64,000 nt of DNA. Source: Coix lacryma-jobi var. lacryma-jobi (taxonomy: Eukaryota; Streptophyta; Magnoliopsida; Poales; Poaceae). The stretch lies in the NCBI GenBank assembly GCA_009763385.1, contig CM019822.1, positions 22,500,842 through 22,564,841 of the forward strand, in the 5' to 3' direction. This document shows, piece by piece, positions 37,238 through 49,129 of this stretch. The notes under the pieces were generated by a model. The model searched no databases. It had not been told where the DNA came from and was given only the letters and a program-made list of their open reading frames with translations. Numbering within the stretch: the first letter of the stretch is position 1; each line of letters starts with the position of its first letter. Both the position numbers and the translations under genes were made by a program.

Positions 37238-37636
37238 CCTAACAATAAAAAATATGTCAACGTTACGCATACATTCATGATTAATTATAATCTACATAAT
37301 GACGTAACAATATTACACAAAAAATGTACACAATTGACAAAAAATTAAGCAAAACAGATACAAAAAGTCTAATACATGACAAATCCATCATTAATTAACA
37401 ACTACGCACGACATTTTCAAAATAAATATTGTCTACAACCCTAACTTACCGAAATATGTTTAATCCTACATTGCAAATATGGATAAGAACAGCAATATGG
37501 ATCAAAATACCTCTAGTGCAGAGAGAACAAGTTCGATTGAGGGAGATGAAGAGGAGGGATGAAATGGAATGGATTGGATGAATTGGTTTGGGAGGAGAAG
37601 AGAGGAATGAAGAGGAGGCTGCTGCTGGCCGCGGCG

Positions 37637-37919
37637 GCCAGATCTAGATGGGCTTTGCGCGCCAACCCGCCTGGCGCGGCAAACGCACTAGCCGCGACAG
37701 CCCGCCTGGCGCGGCAAACTGACGAGTGGGGCCCACGCGGGCCTGCGTGGCCGGGCGGTGCCACGGTGGCGCTTTTGCCGCGCCGCCATGCATGGCGCGG
37801 CTAACGTATTTGCCGCGCCATTGGAGACGACGCAGCAAAAGGTTAGTTTTGCAAAAAAAAAATGGACAGTGTTTCTTTCTGAAATTTTTTATTTAATTGG
37901 GTTATTAATAAAAAAATTC
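37637..37919. repeat. Right terminal inverted repeat of the MULE
   Basis: Reverse complement of 24838-25155, with two GC modules instead of three. It ends at c37919 immediately before the duplication ttaccata. Confidence 0.9.
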
Positions 37920-37927
37920 TTACCATA

Positions 37928-40637
37928 CAAAGTAACTTAGCACAAGATTGCAGGTCCAACAAAGATTACTCAATAGCACAACTGCATAAGTAACTTAGAA
38001 CAAAGCAAGGATGGTTCTCAAACAAAGCTAGAATCTGCACCCATTATCAAATTACATCTCCAAAGTCCATAATAAAATTATATTATAGGAAATGAACACA
38101 AATAAAATTTCAATCTTAGCTAGCTACCTATGCTCCTTTTGTGTCCATAAAAGCAACAGTGAGATGAGCACACAAGACATGTAGGAAGCAGGTAGATAGA
38201 CTTTTCAGGTCAAAATCTGCAGCAAAAAATATAACATCAGTGGAATTAGTGACTTAACAATGAGATGACAGAGAAAGGATTCATCTAACACAATATTATT
38301 AACCAGTGTCATCCTCTTCTTCTTAACTAACATGAGTTGTCTAACATCCTCCCCCAAGAATCCATTATCTATTATATCCTAGCTGGTGCACTATGCCACT
38401 AGCAACTAGCAGCAGGTCTCCTTTGGAAAATATAGCCTAATGGTTCTTGTTACCACTATTCACCAGGTTCTCTCTAATAAAAAAAGAAGAAAAGGAAAAT
38501 AACTTGGTTTCTTTTAACATATCACACTTGTTGCTATAGATTCTAAACAGACAGGTAGTTACAAGCAGTATAAATGAGAACAACTCGTGATTCTAGTATG
38601 TATAAGTACAAAAGCTTTGCACTTTATTTTGATACGCCCACATGCTAGCAGAGATCACAAAAAGCACAACTGACATATATAACAAATTTAAACTGAACAC
38701 TGAACAAGCACTAAAAGAATGATAAAGTTGATTAATTGCCATTCAAAGAGGGTACATGGTCCCAAGATAATGGGGTAAATCTTATCAACTCGATCTGGTG
38801 TTGTCAAGATCTGTAAAATAATAAAATGATTAGTAATTACGTCATTACAGATTATGCCACCGGCAAGCAGTAATGTTCCATCTATGGTGAAAGATAATAC
38901 TATCAGACAAATAGGACAATTTTGCAACAATTGAAATATGAAACCATAGCTTGTTGAATGTTGATGCACTAGCTAAAGTTTACCCACCTCGACAAGGATG
39001 ACCTAGAACTTGAGCTGACATCAGACCAAAAAAACTTCAGATTGTTCATCATGACTACTAAGTTTGTGAAGCATATATAAATAACACAAGCAAACTAAGA
39101 TGACAAGCAAAGCTTACACACTGTCAACTGATTGTAGATGAGGCAAACTAGGATGACAAGTAAAATATCTATTTTTAACTGTAGGGAAAGCTATTGATAT
39201 TACAATAATAAAATAGTAAGGTACTGAAGATGACAAGACTTCAGAAGCTGAGCAATGATACTACCAGCAATAGCAAGGTACTGAAGATGACATGCATTTT
39301 CAATAAACAATCATCTCATGCAATCAGGCTAACTCAATCAGTGAGATATGTACAGATCATGTATTCTCAATGGAATACAGAGTAAGGGTACCAGCTAAAA
39401 ATATTTGTATGGTATAGGTAAGCTCTTGCATCTCTGAGAGGCAGTGAGCTAAGGTGTACTAAAGAATTAATTATTACAATGTAGGGGTGTCATGGAAAAA
39501 ATAGTAGTAGAAATTCTCATGTAACTGAGACTACAATTGGCGATTAATTAGAAATTGAGCTATCGATTAAGAAGAAACAATACATCCCCCAATCACTCTA
39601 AATATTAAGAGTCTTTGACAAGTCCTCATATGGAGGCACAAAGCACTACTTCCTGCAGTTGCGAAAAATACAAGATTCCCTGCAATAGATCAATTTAAGG
39701 GGCAGACACTAGCTGTTGAAGCCTAGCTGTGGTCTGGTGGTCCTTCCAATCAGTGTGTCATACCTTCTCAAATCAAATAGGCCACCGCAGAGAGATCAAG
39801 AAATTGAAGTACGAATGTACTCTCTACTCTCAGATCGACCATTACAGAGTACGAAGATCAGGGAGTATAGACAGTTGCATGTGAAGGGAACAAGTGCCTT
39901 CTCGGCGCCAGACTTGACGATGCTGTAGTTATTGGTGGTGTTCGGAAAATGACAGCGTCACTTGCAGGTGAGGACGTCGAGCTTGAGTAGATCTCCATCG
40001 GGGGGTAGCCCGACAGTTGAGAATGGCGGGGAAGGCGACGAACTGTAGGAGAGGTGGAGATGAAGATGGTGGTGGCGGCGATGACGACGAATGGCGAGAG
40101 CGACCAACCGAGGTGAGAGCAGTGCCGGTGCTTCCTAGGGCGGCGGCGTGCGACTCACGAGCGTCTTCATGCGTTGCTCGGGGAAGCCACGCCCGACCCT
40201 AGCGATGGGGAAGCGCCACCCCGAGGATATCGCGTGGGTCGGGTCGCTCGCCCCCTCCACGAGGTCTTCCAAACGCCGGGGTAGTTTGGCCCGGGGCCAA
40301 CTTCCACGCGGGGGCCTAGCCCAGGGAAAACGTTGGGAAACCCCCGTGGATTGGGTCTTCCAAAGGAGGTCCCATAGATTGCAACCACTCGGCTTTAATT
40401 TCATGCACGCGCATCTCCACTTCTCGCACAAACTAGTCGGACACTGGAGGAGGAGGAGGGGAAGAGCGAGGAGACCAGGCGACAACGATAATTTGAGAAT
40501 GGGCCACGGACACAAAGCAGGGGCGAAGGCGGAGTGAAGGACAACCGTCGAGCACCAATGGCAGGCCAAAACGGGTGTATGGGGTGCCACCGGGCACCAA
40601 GCGGTGTGGGCTAGTTTCAAAGGATCCAAACAACATG
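37928..40637. other. Unassigned intergenic region
   Basis: The stretch 37930-39600 is AT-rich, with intron-like sequence on the minus strand. A minus-strand frame at 38688-38969 includes LSFTIDGTLLLAGG, which faintly recalls a WD-repeat, but no neighbouring exons could be linked. The 39950-40540 part is GC-rich with no family recognised. Confidence 0.35.
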
Positions 40638-40639
40638 TA

Positions 40640-40874
40640 CTCCCTCCGTTCCAGAATAAGTGTCGTTCTCGCTTCCTGAGAAAACACTACCGTTAATTAT
40701 ATATTAAAATATATTAATATTTATATTAAGTGATTAGTATCATCGGAAAGATCTTTAAGTCTAGTTTTTTAACAAAATTATTTGGAGATATAAATGTTGC
40801 ATATATTTTTTATAAATTGAGTCAAACTTGTGGCACGAAAATCCAAAACGACACTTATTTTGGAACGGAGGGAG
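40640..40874. mobile_element. Stowaway MITE
   Basis: The ends ctccctccgttccagaataa and cttattttggaacggagggag are flanked by TA (40638-40639 and 40875-40876). Arms 'gtgtcgttctcgcttcc' and internal 'ggaaagatctttaagtctag' tie it to the other Stowaway copies here. Confidence 0.92.
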
Positions 40875-41235
40875 TATGACTCAAGTTGCATGAACAATTT
40901 ATCAAGCTAGGGCTTCGAGGAAGAGAAAAGGAGGGGAAAGGGACATTACAGTCAAAACTAGCAATCCATCCATCTATAGTTAGTGAATACAAAAGTATCC
41001 ATCCATCTATAACTAATGAATCCAAACAACCCTAGTAAATAATTAGCCAATCAATAATAGCTAGATAATATTAACTATTACTTATTAGTAGTTAGTTGAT
41101 CTAAATTCGGTCTAATTATTATGGTTAGACATATTTCTCTATTTCTATTAATGAAATACATGCTTACACTAGTTTTTTTATAAAAAAGCAAAAAAAAAAC
41201 AACTTTTTCCTCTTTAGACAAAATTGATCTTGGAC

Positions 41236-41447
41236 CCTGTTTGGATCCCTATAAATAATAATTATCTGCTAAGAATTATCTCTCTTGAATTCAAATGGGT
41301 AAGCCAATTGTTATCTAGACTTCTAGATAACAACTCACTAGTTGGACAAAATCAGATAATAGTAGCTAACAGATATGTTCAGCTGTGCATCCAAACACCG
41401 GCCCAGCTAGTAGGTAGCTAGTCAATTGTTAGCTGACTAATATTAGT
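41236..41447. mobile_element. Possible Tourist-like MITE with tagc-rich arms
   Basis: 'gaccctgtttggatccc' at 41233 and 'gcatccaaacaccggcc' at 41386 are inverted, with 'gctaacaattg'-type blocks between and after. No clean target duplication was found. Similar 'tagctagataatattaact' text lies just upstream at 41060-41100. Confidence 0.4.
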
Positions 41448-41449
41448 TA

Positions 41450-41706
41450 CTTCCTCCGCCCAAAATAAATGTCGTTTTGGACAAAATTTGAGTCAAATAT
41501 TGGGAATATAAATCATGAATAACTTTTAAATTATTGAGTTTAAAGATGTAAAAATCATATAAATAAATTTATCTTGAAAAGTACTTTTATAAAAATATAC
41601 ATATACCACTTTGCAACAAATATTTTAAAAGAAACAAGTGGCTAAAGTTATACTTTAGAGACCATGTCACTGTCCTAAATGACATCTAAAAGCGATATGG
41701 AGGGAG
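41450..41706. mobile_element. Stowaway-like MITE
   Basis: The ends cttcctccgcccaaaa and cgatatggagggag are flanked by TA (41448-41449 and 41707-41708). The right end is more eroded. The subterminal 'atgtcgttttgg' pairs loosely with 'cctaaatgacat'. Confidence 0.75.
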
Positions 41707-41883
41707 TATGTGCTATCGGCTAGCTATAATAACTACTATCAGCTAATGGATCAACGTTGCTACCTAAGCAATCTATTGTGTCCACTTTGACTGAAAAAAT
41801 GAATTTTGACACAATTTATTCAGTAAATTATTTCAACTATTACTAGTACTTTAATCTATCCCGCATTCTAACTTTTCTAAAAA

Positions 41884-42900
41884 GGAAAAGCCCACTTTCC
41901 CTCCCTCAACTTTTGAGGAAGTCCGATTTTCCTCCCTCAATTTCAAAATCGGACAAACAACCTCCCCCTCAACTTTTGAATCCATGCATTTTACCTCTCT
42001 GGCAAGTTTCGGACGGTGGTTTTGCTACAGTAACAATGGTTTTGTCTTTTTCTTTATTTATTTATTTTTGCTGATTTTTGAAAAATCATAGTAAATCACA
42101 GAAAAATCATAAATAGAAAATCCAATTTTGTTGGACTCCATATGAGTAGATCTATATAGTGAACTTATAATATGGTATACTTTAGTACAAAGTTTTTGTT
42201 GTAGATTTAGATCTATGTTTTTTTAATTAAAATAAATTTATAACTAAGTTATACATGATTTAATGAGTATAAATTTTTTTAATACAGTTGAAGCATACAA
42301 TAATTAGTCCACCATAAAAATTTGATCACAATTAGAATATACAAACTGTAGCTATGAATTAATCCAAATAATTACAAAAATATTATCGTATGAAATTAAT
42401 TGTAATAATTAATAGCTGCAGTTTCTATAGTCTAATTATGGTCAAATTTTTATGGTGAGATAATTATTGTATGCTTCAACTATATTAAAAAATTTATACT
42501 CATTGGGTCATGTATAACTTAGTTATAATTTTTTTACTTACAGAAAAGCATGGGTCTAAAGCTACAACAAAAACTTTGTACTAAAGTATACCATATTATA
42601 TGTTCATTGTATATATCTACTCATGTGGAGTCCAACAAAATTGAATTTTTTATTTTATGATTTTCTGTGATTTACTATGATTTTTCAAAGATTTAGCGAA
42701 AATAAATAAAAGAAGAAAAATACAAAACCATGGTCACTATAGCAAAACCACTGTTACTGTAGCAAAACCACGTCTAAAACCGGTCAGGGAGGTAAAATGC
42801 ACGATTTCAAAAGTTGAGGGAGGTTGTTTGTCCGGTTTAAAGATGAAGCAGAAAAAGTGGACTTTCTCGAAAGTTGAGGGAGGGAAACTGGACTTTTTCC
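41884..42900. mobile_element. 1-kb foldback element with 9-bp duplication
   Basis: The left arm starts ggaaaagcccactttccctc and the right arm ends gagggaaactggactttttcc. The arms stay complementary for most of the element (for example 'gtatactttagtacaaagtt' at 42175 against 'aactttgtactaaagtatac' at 42571), so nearly all 1017 bp form an inverted repeat. A perfect 9-bp duplication ttctaaaaa flanks it (41875-41883 and 42901-42909), pointing to MULE mobilisation. It has no coding capacity and could give a long hairpin RNA if transcribed. Confidence 0.9.
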
Positions 42901-42909
42901 TTCTAAAAA

Positions 42910-43251
42910 TATACATGTCTCACATGTAGTAGGGATGGACACACGAAAGGCCCAAGTAAAAGCACAGGCCCTACTCCGATTGTTGTTTTCTACTTGGAAT
43001 TGGACCCTATTCGTTTTGTGAAGCAATGACTACAGTAGAGTGCTCGACGCACAAAGACTCAGCCCGTCCATCATCACTTCAGCAGCCCACATGGCCACAC
43101 CACAGATACAACAAACTGTGTCCACCGATTCAACGGGTCGACACACCGTGCTTCTGGCTTTCCGGCGGCGCTAGGACCGTCAGACTGTCGCCGTGCGTCC
43201 GTGCGGCTCTGACTACTACTGCATTTTTTTTAAGGACTACTTCTGCAGTTA
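42910..43251. other. Short intergenic stretch
   Basis: No recognised gene or repeat end. It is moderately GC-rich at 43030-43210. Confidence 0.4.
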
Positions 43252-43342
43252 CTCTTTCCGTCTCATTAAGAGTGTCATCCGAAAAGCGTGTTTGTGAGGA
43301 GGACACGATTTACGAACAACACTTTCAATGAGACGGAGGAAG
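43252..43342. mobile_element. 91-bp Stowaway-like MITE
   Basis: The ends ctctttccgtctcattaaga and aatgagacggaggaag are inverted and flanked by TA. It is a very short, hairpin-like copy. Confidence 0.7.
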
Positions 43343-43436
43343 TATGTATCTTTGGAACCGTGGTAGTTCAATCCTACATTTCTCTCTTCATGGGCGGTCG
43401 GCGGAAGTACGATCGATCGCAAGGGATTCACACCAA

Positions 43437-43954
43437 GGCCTTGTTTAGGGGTCGTTTGGTGCTGAATTGAGCAGAAGCTCTACCAAACAACTTTTTAGGG
43501 ATGTGATTCTCTGCTGATTCCGTGAAGTGATTCTCTAAAATGAATTAAAAGACTGAGAGCTAAAAAAGTAGCTTCCATTGATTCTGTGAAGTGATTCTCC
43601 ATACCGATTTTAAGAGTTTATGCTAAAGAAATGGAGAATAACTTTCAGCCATAAAATCACTTCTCTCAGGGAATCAGCTTCTATAGATAATCAGAATCAG
43701 ATGAAGCCCTACCAAACTGACTCTTAGATTCCTTCCACTTCCAACTTTTTACCCCCTCTCAATCACATTAATTTTGGTCACATGCATGTAGCAGTAAATA
43801 TAGGTAAAAAATTTAACTAATTACACAGTTTGTTTATAATTTGTGAGATGATTTTTTTGAGTCTAATTAGTTTATAATTGGACAATATTTGTCGAATACA
43901 AACGAAAGTGTTATAATGTTAGAATTGCAAAAAAGTTATAATCTAAACAAGGCC
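43437..43954. mobile_element. MITE of the ggccttgtttag family, interrupted
   Basis: The outer ends ggccttgtttag and ctaaacaaggcc are flanked by caa (43434-43436 and 43955-43957). The right half (43727-43954) carries the family blocks 'atgcatgtagcagtaaatat' and 'caaacgaaagtgttataatg'. The left half is cut after 12 bp by the nested element at 43448-43723. Confidence 0.8.
43448..43723. mobile_element. Nested Tourist-like MITE
   Basis: The ends ggggtcgtttggtgctg and ctaccaaactgactc are inverted and flanked by tta (43445-43447 and 43724-43726). It matches the element at 20965-21245 in its 'gtgaagtgattctc' repeats. It must be younger than the MITE it interrupts. Confidence 0.82.
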
Positions 43955-43957
43955 CAA

Positions 43958-44957
43958 AACGTTAGGGATATTTTTTTTTTAGATTCCTGTCGCCGCCGCC
44001 GCTAAATAAGAAGAAACAAACACGCCCCAAAGTCCCCAGTTCACCGCTGCAGTCTGCAGGGCTCCACAGTCTGAATGTCTGATCAAACGCTCGGCTGCTA
44101 ATCCACCTACCTCCAGGCCTCATATCACTGCTTGTCTGCCTCCTGATGGGATCCAGGGCTGCTGTGGTGTGTGGTCTCACTGACTCCTGATGGGACGAGG
44201 AAGACAAACCATACAGGGACCAGTCCAGCACCAATCACTCAACCACGGTCACTGTTACTACGTAATGCCAAACTTTTACAAACAGTAACTACCAGCGGTC
44301 CAGCACTAATCAGCCAATCACTGTTACTGTTACTACGTGACGCCAAACTTTCTTGAGCAATGACTGTCAGTGCGAACCGAAAGAATCGCCTTGTTACATA
44401 TCAGTCACACACGTGTAATCAAAACATAACACAAGCTTCATTCAGTCTACACAAAATGGACTTTTAGCCTCTGAAAGAAACCGATGAGTCTGCACAAAAT
44501 GGACTTTTAGCCTCTGAATACACCTATGAATCTATGATAACAGACACTACAATGTTTTATGACCTTAGGACTATGGCAGAATGTAAAGAAATATCAATCC
44601 AGCTCGCCGAACATCATTATCATAGTCACAAAAATTACAGATGCAGAAGGCAATCTACCGCCTCTTTTGAGCTAATACCGCCGCACTTAATGACTTGAGT
44701 CTTCATTTCACCTGTTTCTAAATCCCCTATTCTACACCTGTTTAACTAACACTACAAAAAAAATACATGAAAGGCTTTACATTCATGCAAACTTATATCA
44801 GAATGAAAGGGAAAATAAAAACAAAAACAAAAACAAAAAACAAAAAGAATATACAGTGGGCTTTCAGGTAAGGATGGACAGAAAAAGGCTAGCCATCCAC
44901 ATTTGAATTGCCTCTTGTTTCATCTTGCAGGAGAGGTATAAGGCCAATTTTGCGGAA
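43958..44957. other. 3' flank of the F-box/PP2 gene
   Basis: It holds two local tandem duplications: an unit of about 67 bp at 44221-44350 (cagt/ggtccagcac...tgttactacgt) and a 43-bp unit at 44444-44530 (cacaaaatggacttttagcc twice). An (aaaac)n run lies at about 44817-44842. The gene's 3' UTR probably lies in the right part. No other gene was seen. Confidence 0.5.
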
Positions 44958-47269
44958 CTACATGTCGACTATGTTCGCCTTCTCAGGCTTGTACCCTTTA
45001 GGATATATAAACACGGAGTCAACGCATAATCCGCCTTTCGTATGTGTGCAATCGATCTGCATCATCGAGAACTTGAGTTTGACGGGCTCATCAGAGTTTG
45101 ATACAACAAAATCACCAACATGGTATAGCTTCCAGCCCCCTTGTTCATGTAGATGCAGATAATATTCGGATGTGGCCTGCTGCTCATCAGAGGTGGTGAG
45201 CTGGAACCGTGTGGGCGTGACATCCCACCCGTGCACATGCTCAGTTCCACAAAGTCGACGACCCATGCGCCTATAGGGTCGGCCCAGGTGAAGATGAAAA
45301 AAAGGTTGTAGGCACCAGCAGGAAAGCAGAACTCAAGCTCCCCATCTACCTCAAGCCACCAAATCTGCTGGAGATAGGCAACACTATGGAATCTGCGGTA
45401 TCATAAAGAAGCAACACATCAATCAGACATCCACCACCAATCTGTAAAGCATATGAACAGTTTGTGCCAAAAAATGATCCAACAAATGAATGTATAAATG
45501 TTTCATTTTCATAGATGTATCAATAAGTGGGTAAGAAATGCAGCAACAATCACATGCAAGAACCTCATAGGCAATTCTTATGATCATGTTCTCCAGTCTC
45601 CACCTCATATACTAAAGAGATGTGAATTCCTACACACAAGAAACAACAAAGTATCTTCCATAGGAATACTTGGCAATCCTCTAAAACACAGGCACACTCA
45701 ACCAAAATATACTTTCCATAGGAATACTTGGCGGTCCTCTAAAACACAAGCACACTCAACCAAAAATATACTTAATAGGAGATCAGGCAGGAATCAATAG
45801 TAGAAAGAATGAGGCTGCAATAAGAATTGCCAGTTTTTAGAAATAACGAAAGCACAAACACCATTTTAGGTCACTGAAATTATCTGTTCTGCCACATCCT
45901 TAACTAATCATGATTCATGAACCATAATGAATAGTTTTACTACTTCATCTCAAATGGTCTAGAGCATACCATGCTCTATAAAATGGAAAATTGCACGGAT
46001 CCAAAACCATGTTAAAGAACCATGGGTGCAGAACAAGTCAATTTTCTATAAACACTATCAAAGGGCTTTCTTTTATTATTGATGAGCATAGAAGAACCGA
46101 ATGGCAATAAGATACACTGAAATGATAAATAAATGTTCATTTGCACCATCCCCGAGAACAGCTAGCGCAGTCAATTGGCTAACAAAATTTGCAACATTTG
46201 ATAAACACATAAGGTCAATTCTCATCTCATGCTTGGGCTGAAGAAAAGGGGGGAGGTGAGGGTGTTATAATAAGATGCAACAAAGAATTTGGACTTGTCG
46301 GCCATGTATATAACTTAGCCAACAAGTAACTATATTTTACAATCATGGAAAAGAGTAAAGAACAATTATATCAGATTTTTAGATTTGAACTAACGTGTGT
46401 GAGCATGAAAATTTGTCTGCTTAATACCCAAATTGTTAACAGTGGAACATAAAAAAAAGGAAGGTAACAAGAGCTCAACATATTTTAAATATGATTTTCT
46501 GGGCAGCTAATAAATTTTAAAAAATATATCACTCAGTAACTCTTGGCAATATGCTGCAAACCCAAACTATTGGAACTTTGGAGTGTTTGCAGCAATAACA
46601 AAATAATGGAATGGGATTCATACATCAAAGAGAAGCTATACGAAATAACAGCCTCAAAGAAAAGAAGTACCTTGATTCCTCTGTGGCAAGGTGGCTCCAG
46701 TACCTCCGTCATCTATCCCAGTAATAGTCATTGCCTTTGATGATATACTGATGCAAAGACCTCCCTTGTTCTTCAGAATCCAGAATTCCTGAAATGGGCA
46801 GCATGAATTAAGCAAAATAACAATTTCAATTAAACACGAGGCTAATAACAGAACCACATCCATAGCAGATCAGCTCTAACAAACAAAGCATAATTCCTCC
46901 AGAGGAATGATCAAATGAGTTACCTTTCTGCCGGCATCAAAGAGGGTGGATTGACACAGGCGAGCGTAAATTTCCTTCTTGGTCGCCGCAAGGGAGCGCT
47001 TGCCATTGGGCATCTCCATCGCCACGGCCCTCGTCATCGGCGGCCGCGGCTAGGGCCGCAAGGTAGCGGTAGTTGGCGGGGAGCTTGGCGGCCCAGACGC
47101 AGTCCGCGGAGGCGGCGCCGCAGAAGGCGCGGTTGAGGCGGGCCACCTGGCAGATCTCCGGCGGGTCGAGGTAGAGGAGTACCGCCGCCACGCAGCTCTC
47201 CGGCATGTCGCCGAGGGACGTCTCCCCCCACTCTCCGTCCGCGCCCAGGATGCTCGACCCCGCCCCCAT
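44958..47269 (-). CDS. PP2-A13: F-box protein with PHLOEM PROTEIN 2 (Nictaba-like lectin) domain, three exons, frame broken by indels
   Basis: Predicted substrate receptor of an SCF ubiquitin ligase: the F-box binds SKP1 and the PP2/Nictaba-like domain is expected to bind glycans. Exons on minus: 47269-46924, 46788-46671 and 45392-44958, all with GT/AG borders, about 299 codons in total. Exon 1 has the F-box (LGDMPESCVAAVLLYLDPPE ... LNRAFCGAASADCVWAAKLP). Exon 2 has EFWILKNKGGLCISISSKAM and the ITGIDD block. Exon 3 has FHSVAYLQQIWWLEVDGELE, HGWDVTPTRFQ, LYHVGDFVV and KLKFSMMQIDCTHTKGGLCV, ending in DM. The domain order and length match plant PP2-A13/A15 proteins. Breaks: one extra C in exon 1 near 47007, one missing A in exon 2 near 46698, one missing T in exon 3 near 45302. 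The distinction between A13 and close paralogues is tentative. Confidence 0.92.
45658..45774. repeat. 58-bp tandem duplication in intron 2 of the F-box gene
   Basis: Two adjacent copies of ccataggaatacttggc...caaccaaaatatactt at 45658-45715 and 45716-45774 differ at a handful of sites. Confidence 0.88.
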
Positions 47270-48944
47270 TGACGACCCAATCACCCGTCTCGGTAAAGGA
47301 TCGAATTGGGGATGAGAAGGCCGAGGCCTTCAGAATCACTTCTTCGGAACCAGAAGATACCTTAAGAAGCCCCAAAGTGGCTCACCGCCGGGATGGCACA
47401 GCCTCTTCTCGCGCGGATAGCTGCTGCAACTTCTTTGCGAATTTGGCTTACGCCTTCCCGATTCGGGAAAGAATCCTCCAACTTGCACTGCCCTTCAAGA
47501 TAAAGAATTGAACAATTGTAGCCAACAAACCGCCAATTCGCCTTTATATGCAGTGAGCGCGACTGTGCAAGCCCCTATTCGATCCTCAGAGCGCGCAAAA
47601 CCGAACCCCAAATGCTCAAAATCTCCAGCAGCTCTGCGCTCAATCCGCGCTAAAAACTGGAAATTTTACTGGAAAAGAACTCAGATGCTCCAGAAGTCGA
47701 CTTGAATAGAGCGTATTGATTTCTAGCATGATCTTTTGTTGTTGTAATGGAACGGGAACGCGCTGGGAAGTGGTGACACGGAGATTTTTCGGAGGGTATT
47801 TTAAAGGAGACTGAGTCTCTCCTCTCTGATCCTTTTCTGCCTCCTGTGTCTGCTGCTGGTGTAGATACAGACCATATGATAGGTAGGATCGACCGTATAT
47901 ACTAGAAATGCCCGCGGCGTTGCCGCTTATGACCAATGTATGGTCTGTTTATAGCATTGATATACCTTTTTTTTTACATTGAGTAGTAATGCCTAATTTC
48001 ATCCATGATGATTTTGTATTGAGTAGTAACGTCTGATTTCACCTACAATGAAAAAATGGTTAAGATGGATCAAAACACTGTTGAACACTATGTTGGAAAA
48101 TTAATTACCAGTAAAGTGTATACTACGATATAAAGGTAGAAAGTGCTTAGTTAACATGTATCATTTGAGATTGTTAATCTTTAGTAACCAGGACGACAAT
48201 TTAGTAGCTAAGGTTTAATCCTTATCTTAAAAAACTATGACAACATTGTGGGCGATGAGAAATTGTCAATAGAGCATACTATTTATAATCTTGACATACA
48301 TAAATTAACATAGATAGTCAACCTCCCAAGAGGCAATGAGCATAATCCATATAGTAAACTTCACAAACGTTTTAGAAACGATTTATGTGCGAGCCACGCT
48401 GAAACGCACGATGCCATTCGTTTGAGATCTGACGTCCGAGAGAGAAGTAGGCGACGTGGCCCAATAAATGCGTGGTTTGGTGGCATGAATCGTTTTCAGA
48501 GATAATACTCCTTGCTAGTACTGTACTGTACACTAGTACTACTTAGTTAAGGATATATACTACTAGTAGCATCGATAATGTTGGATAACTCATAACAGTG
48601 TGTTCTGTGCACGTGTGTTTCCCTGATAACTGATCTGGCTGGACGCCTGGACCAATTTCAGTCCATACTCCAATATCCAGATATGATAGTACATCACAGA
48701 CAGAGTAAGAATTAATCTCTACGAACAATGTACTTATTGTGATATAATGTCATAATATCCAATGATACATATCACAATAGTTAATTTTATATTTTTTTGT
48801 CTATAATTGGTTCCAAGTTATTGAAATTAATGCTGATTTTTTTGATTTCGTCCAAATAAAGTTATAGGTGTAAAATCGTCCAACCAAAAACTAAAACTAT
48901 GACAACGTACTCCATATGATCCAATTAAGACGTTAGGGTATGCA
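47270..48944. other. 5' flank of the F-box gene and intergenic DNA
   Basis: The 5' UTR and promoter of the PP2-type gene must lie at 47270 and above, in moderately GC-rich sequence up to about 47640. The rest is AT-rich. The block 'gagtagtaa(t/c)g(c/t)ctaatttcatc' repeats near 47982 and 48019. No TATA box was assigned and no further gene was seen. Confidence 0.45.
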
Positions 48945-49129
48945 CACTGGCGGAGCCCCATTGGGGTCATACTAGGTCATGGCCCCCTTGCTCTTTGTGA
49001 TTTACATACCCAGCCACTCGAAGGCTGCAGGCTGCATACATGCATACTGCAATTTCATGCTACTAACTCGCTCTCCAATACTAGCTTTGAATTGGCCCCT
49101 CCTAGGTATGCAACCACGCTCCACCACTG
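48945..49129. mobile_element. Short hAT-like element
   Basis: The ends cactggcggagccc and gctccaccactg are inverted and resemble CAGTGGCGGAGC hAT termini. The flanking 8-mers ggtatgca and gttatgta match only in part. Confidence 0.5.

Larger units (their letters stand above)
24838..37919. mobile_element. 13.1-kb Mutator-like element with four genes
   Basis: Long terminal inverted repeats start with gaatttttttattaataac and read inward as an AT-rich 60 bp followed by GC-rich modules. The perfect 8-bp duplication ttaccata lies directly outside both ends (24830-24837 and 37920-37927). A 9-bp reading has one mismatch. Inside are a mudrA-like transposase, a plant mobile domain gene and a GRF-type zinc-finger gene on plus, and a convergent minus-strand Cys-motif gene. 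A solo LTR (26213-29441) inflates the element by 3.2 kb. Long repeats, mudrA coding and 8-9 bp duplication fit the MULE superfamily. The genes carry indels, so autonomy cannot be judged from this assembly. Confidence 0.9.

Noticed and set aside
38688..38969. Possible WD-repeat exon (LSFTIDGTLLLAGG)
   Set aside because: The match is short and no adjoining exons or further repeats could be found.
40135..40629. 164-residue minus frame
   Set aside because: GC-rich sequence with alternative open frames on both strands and no family motif.
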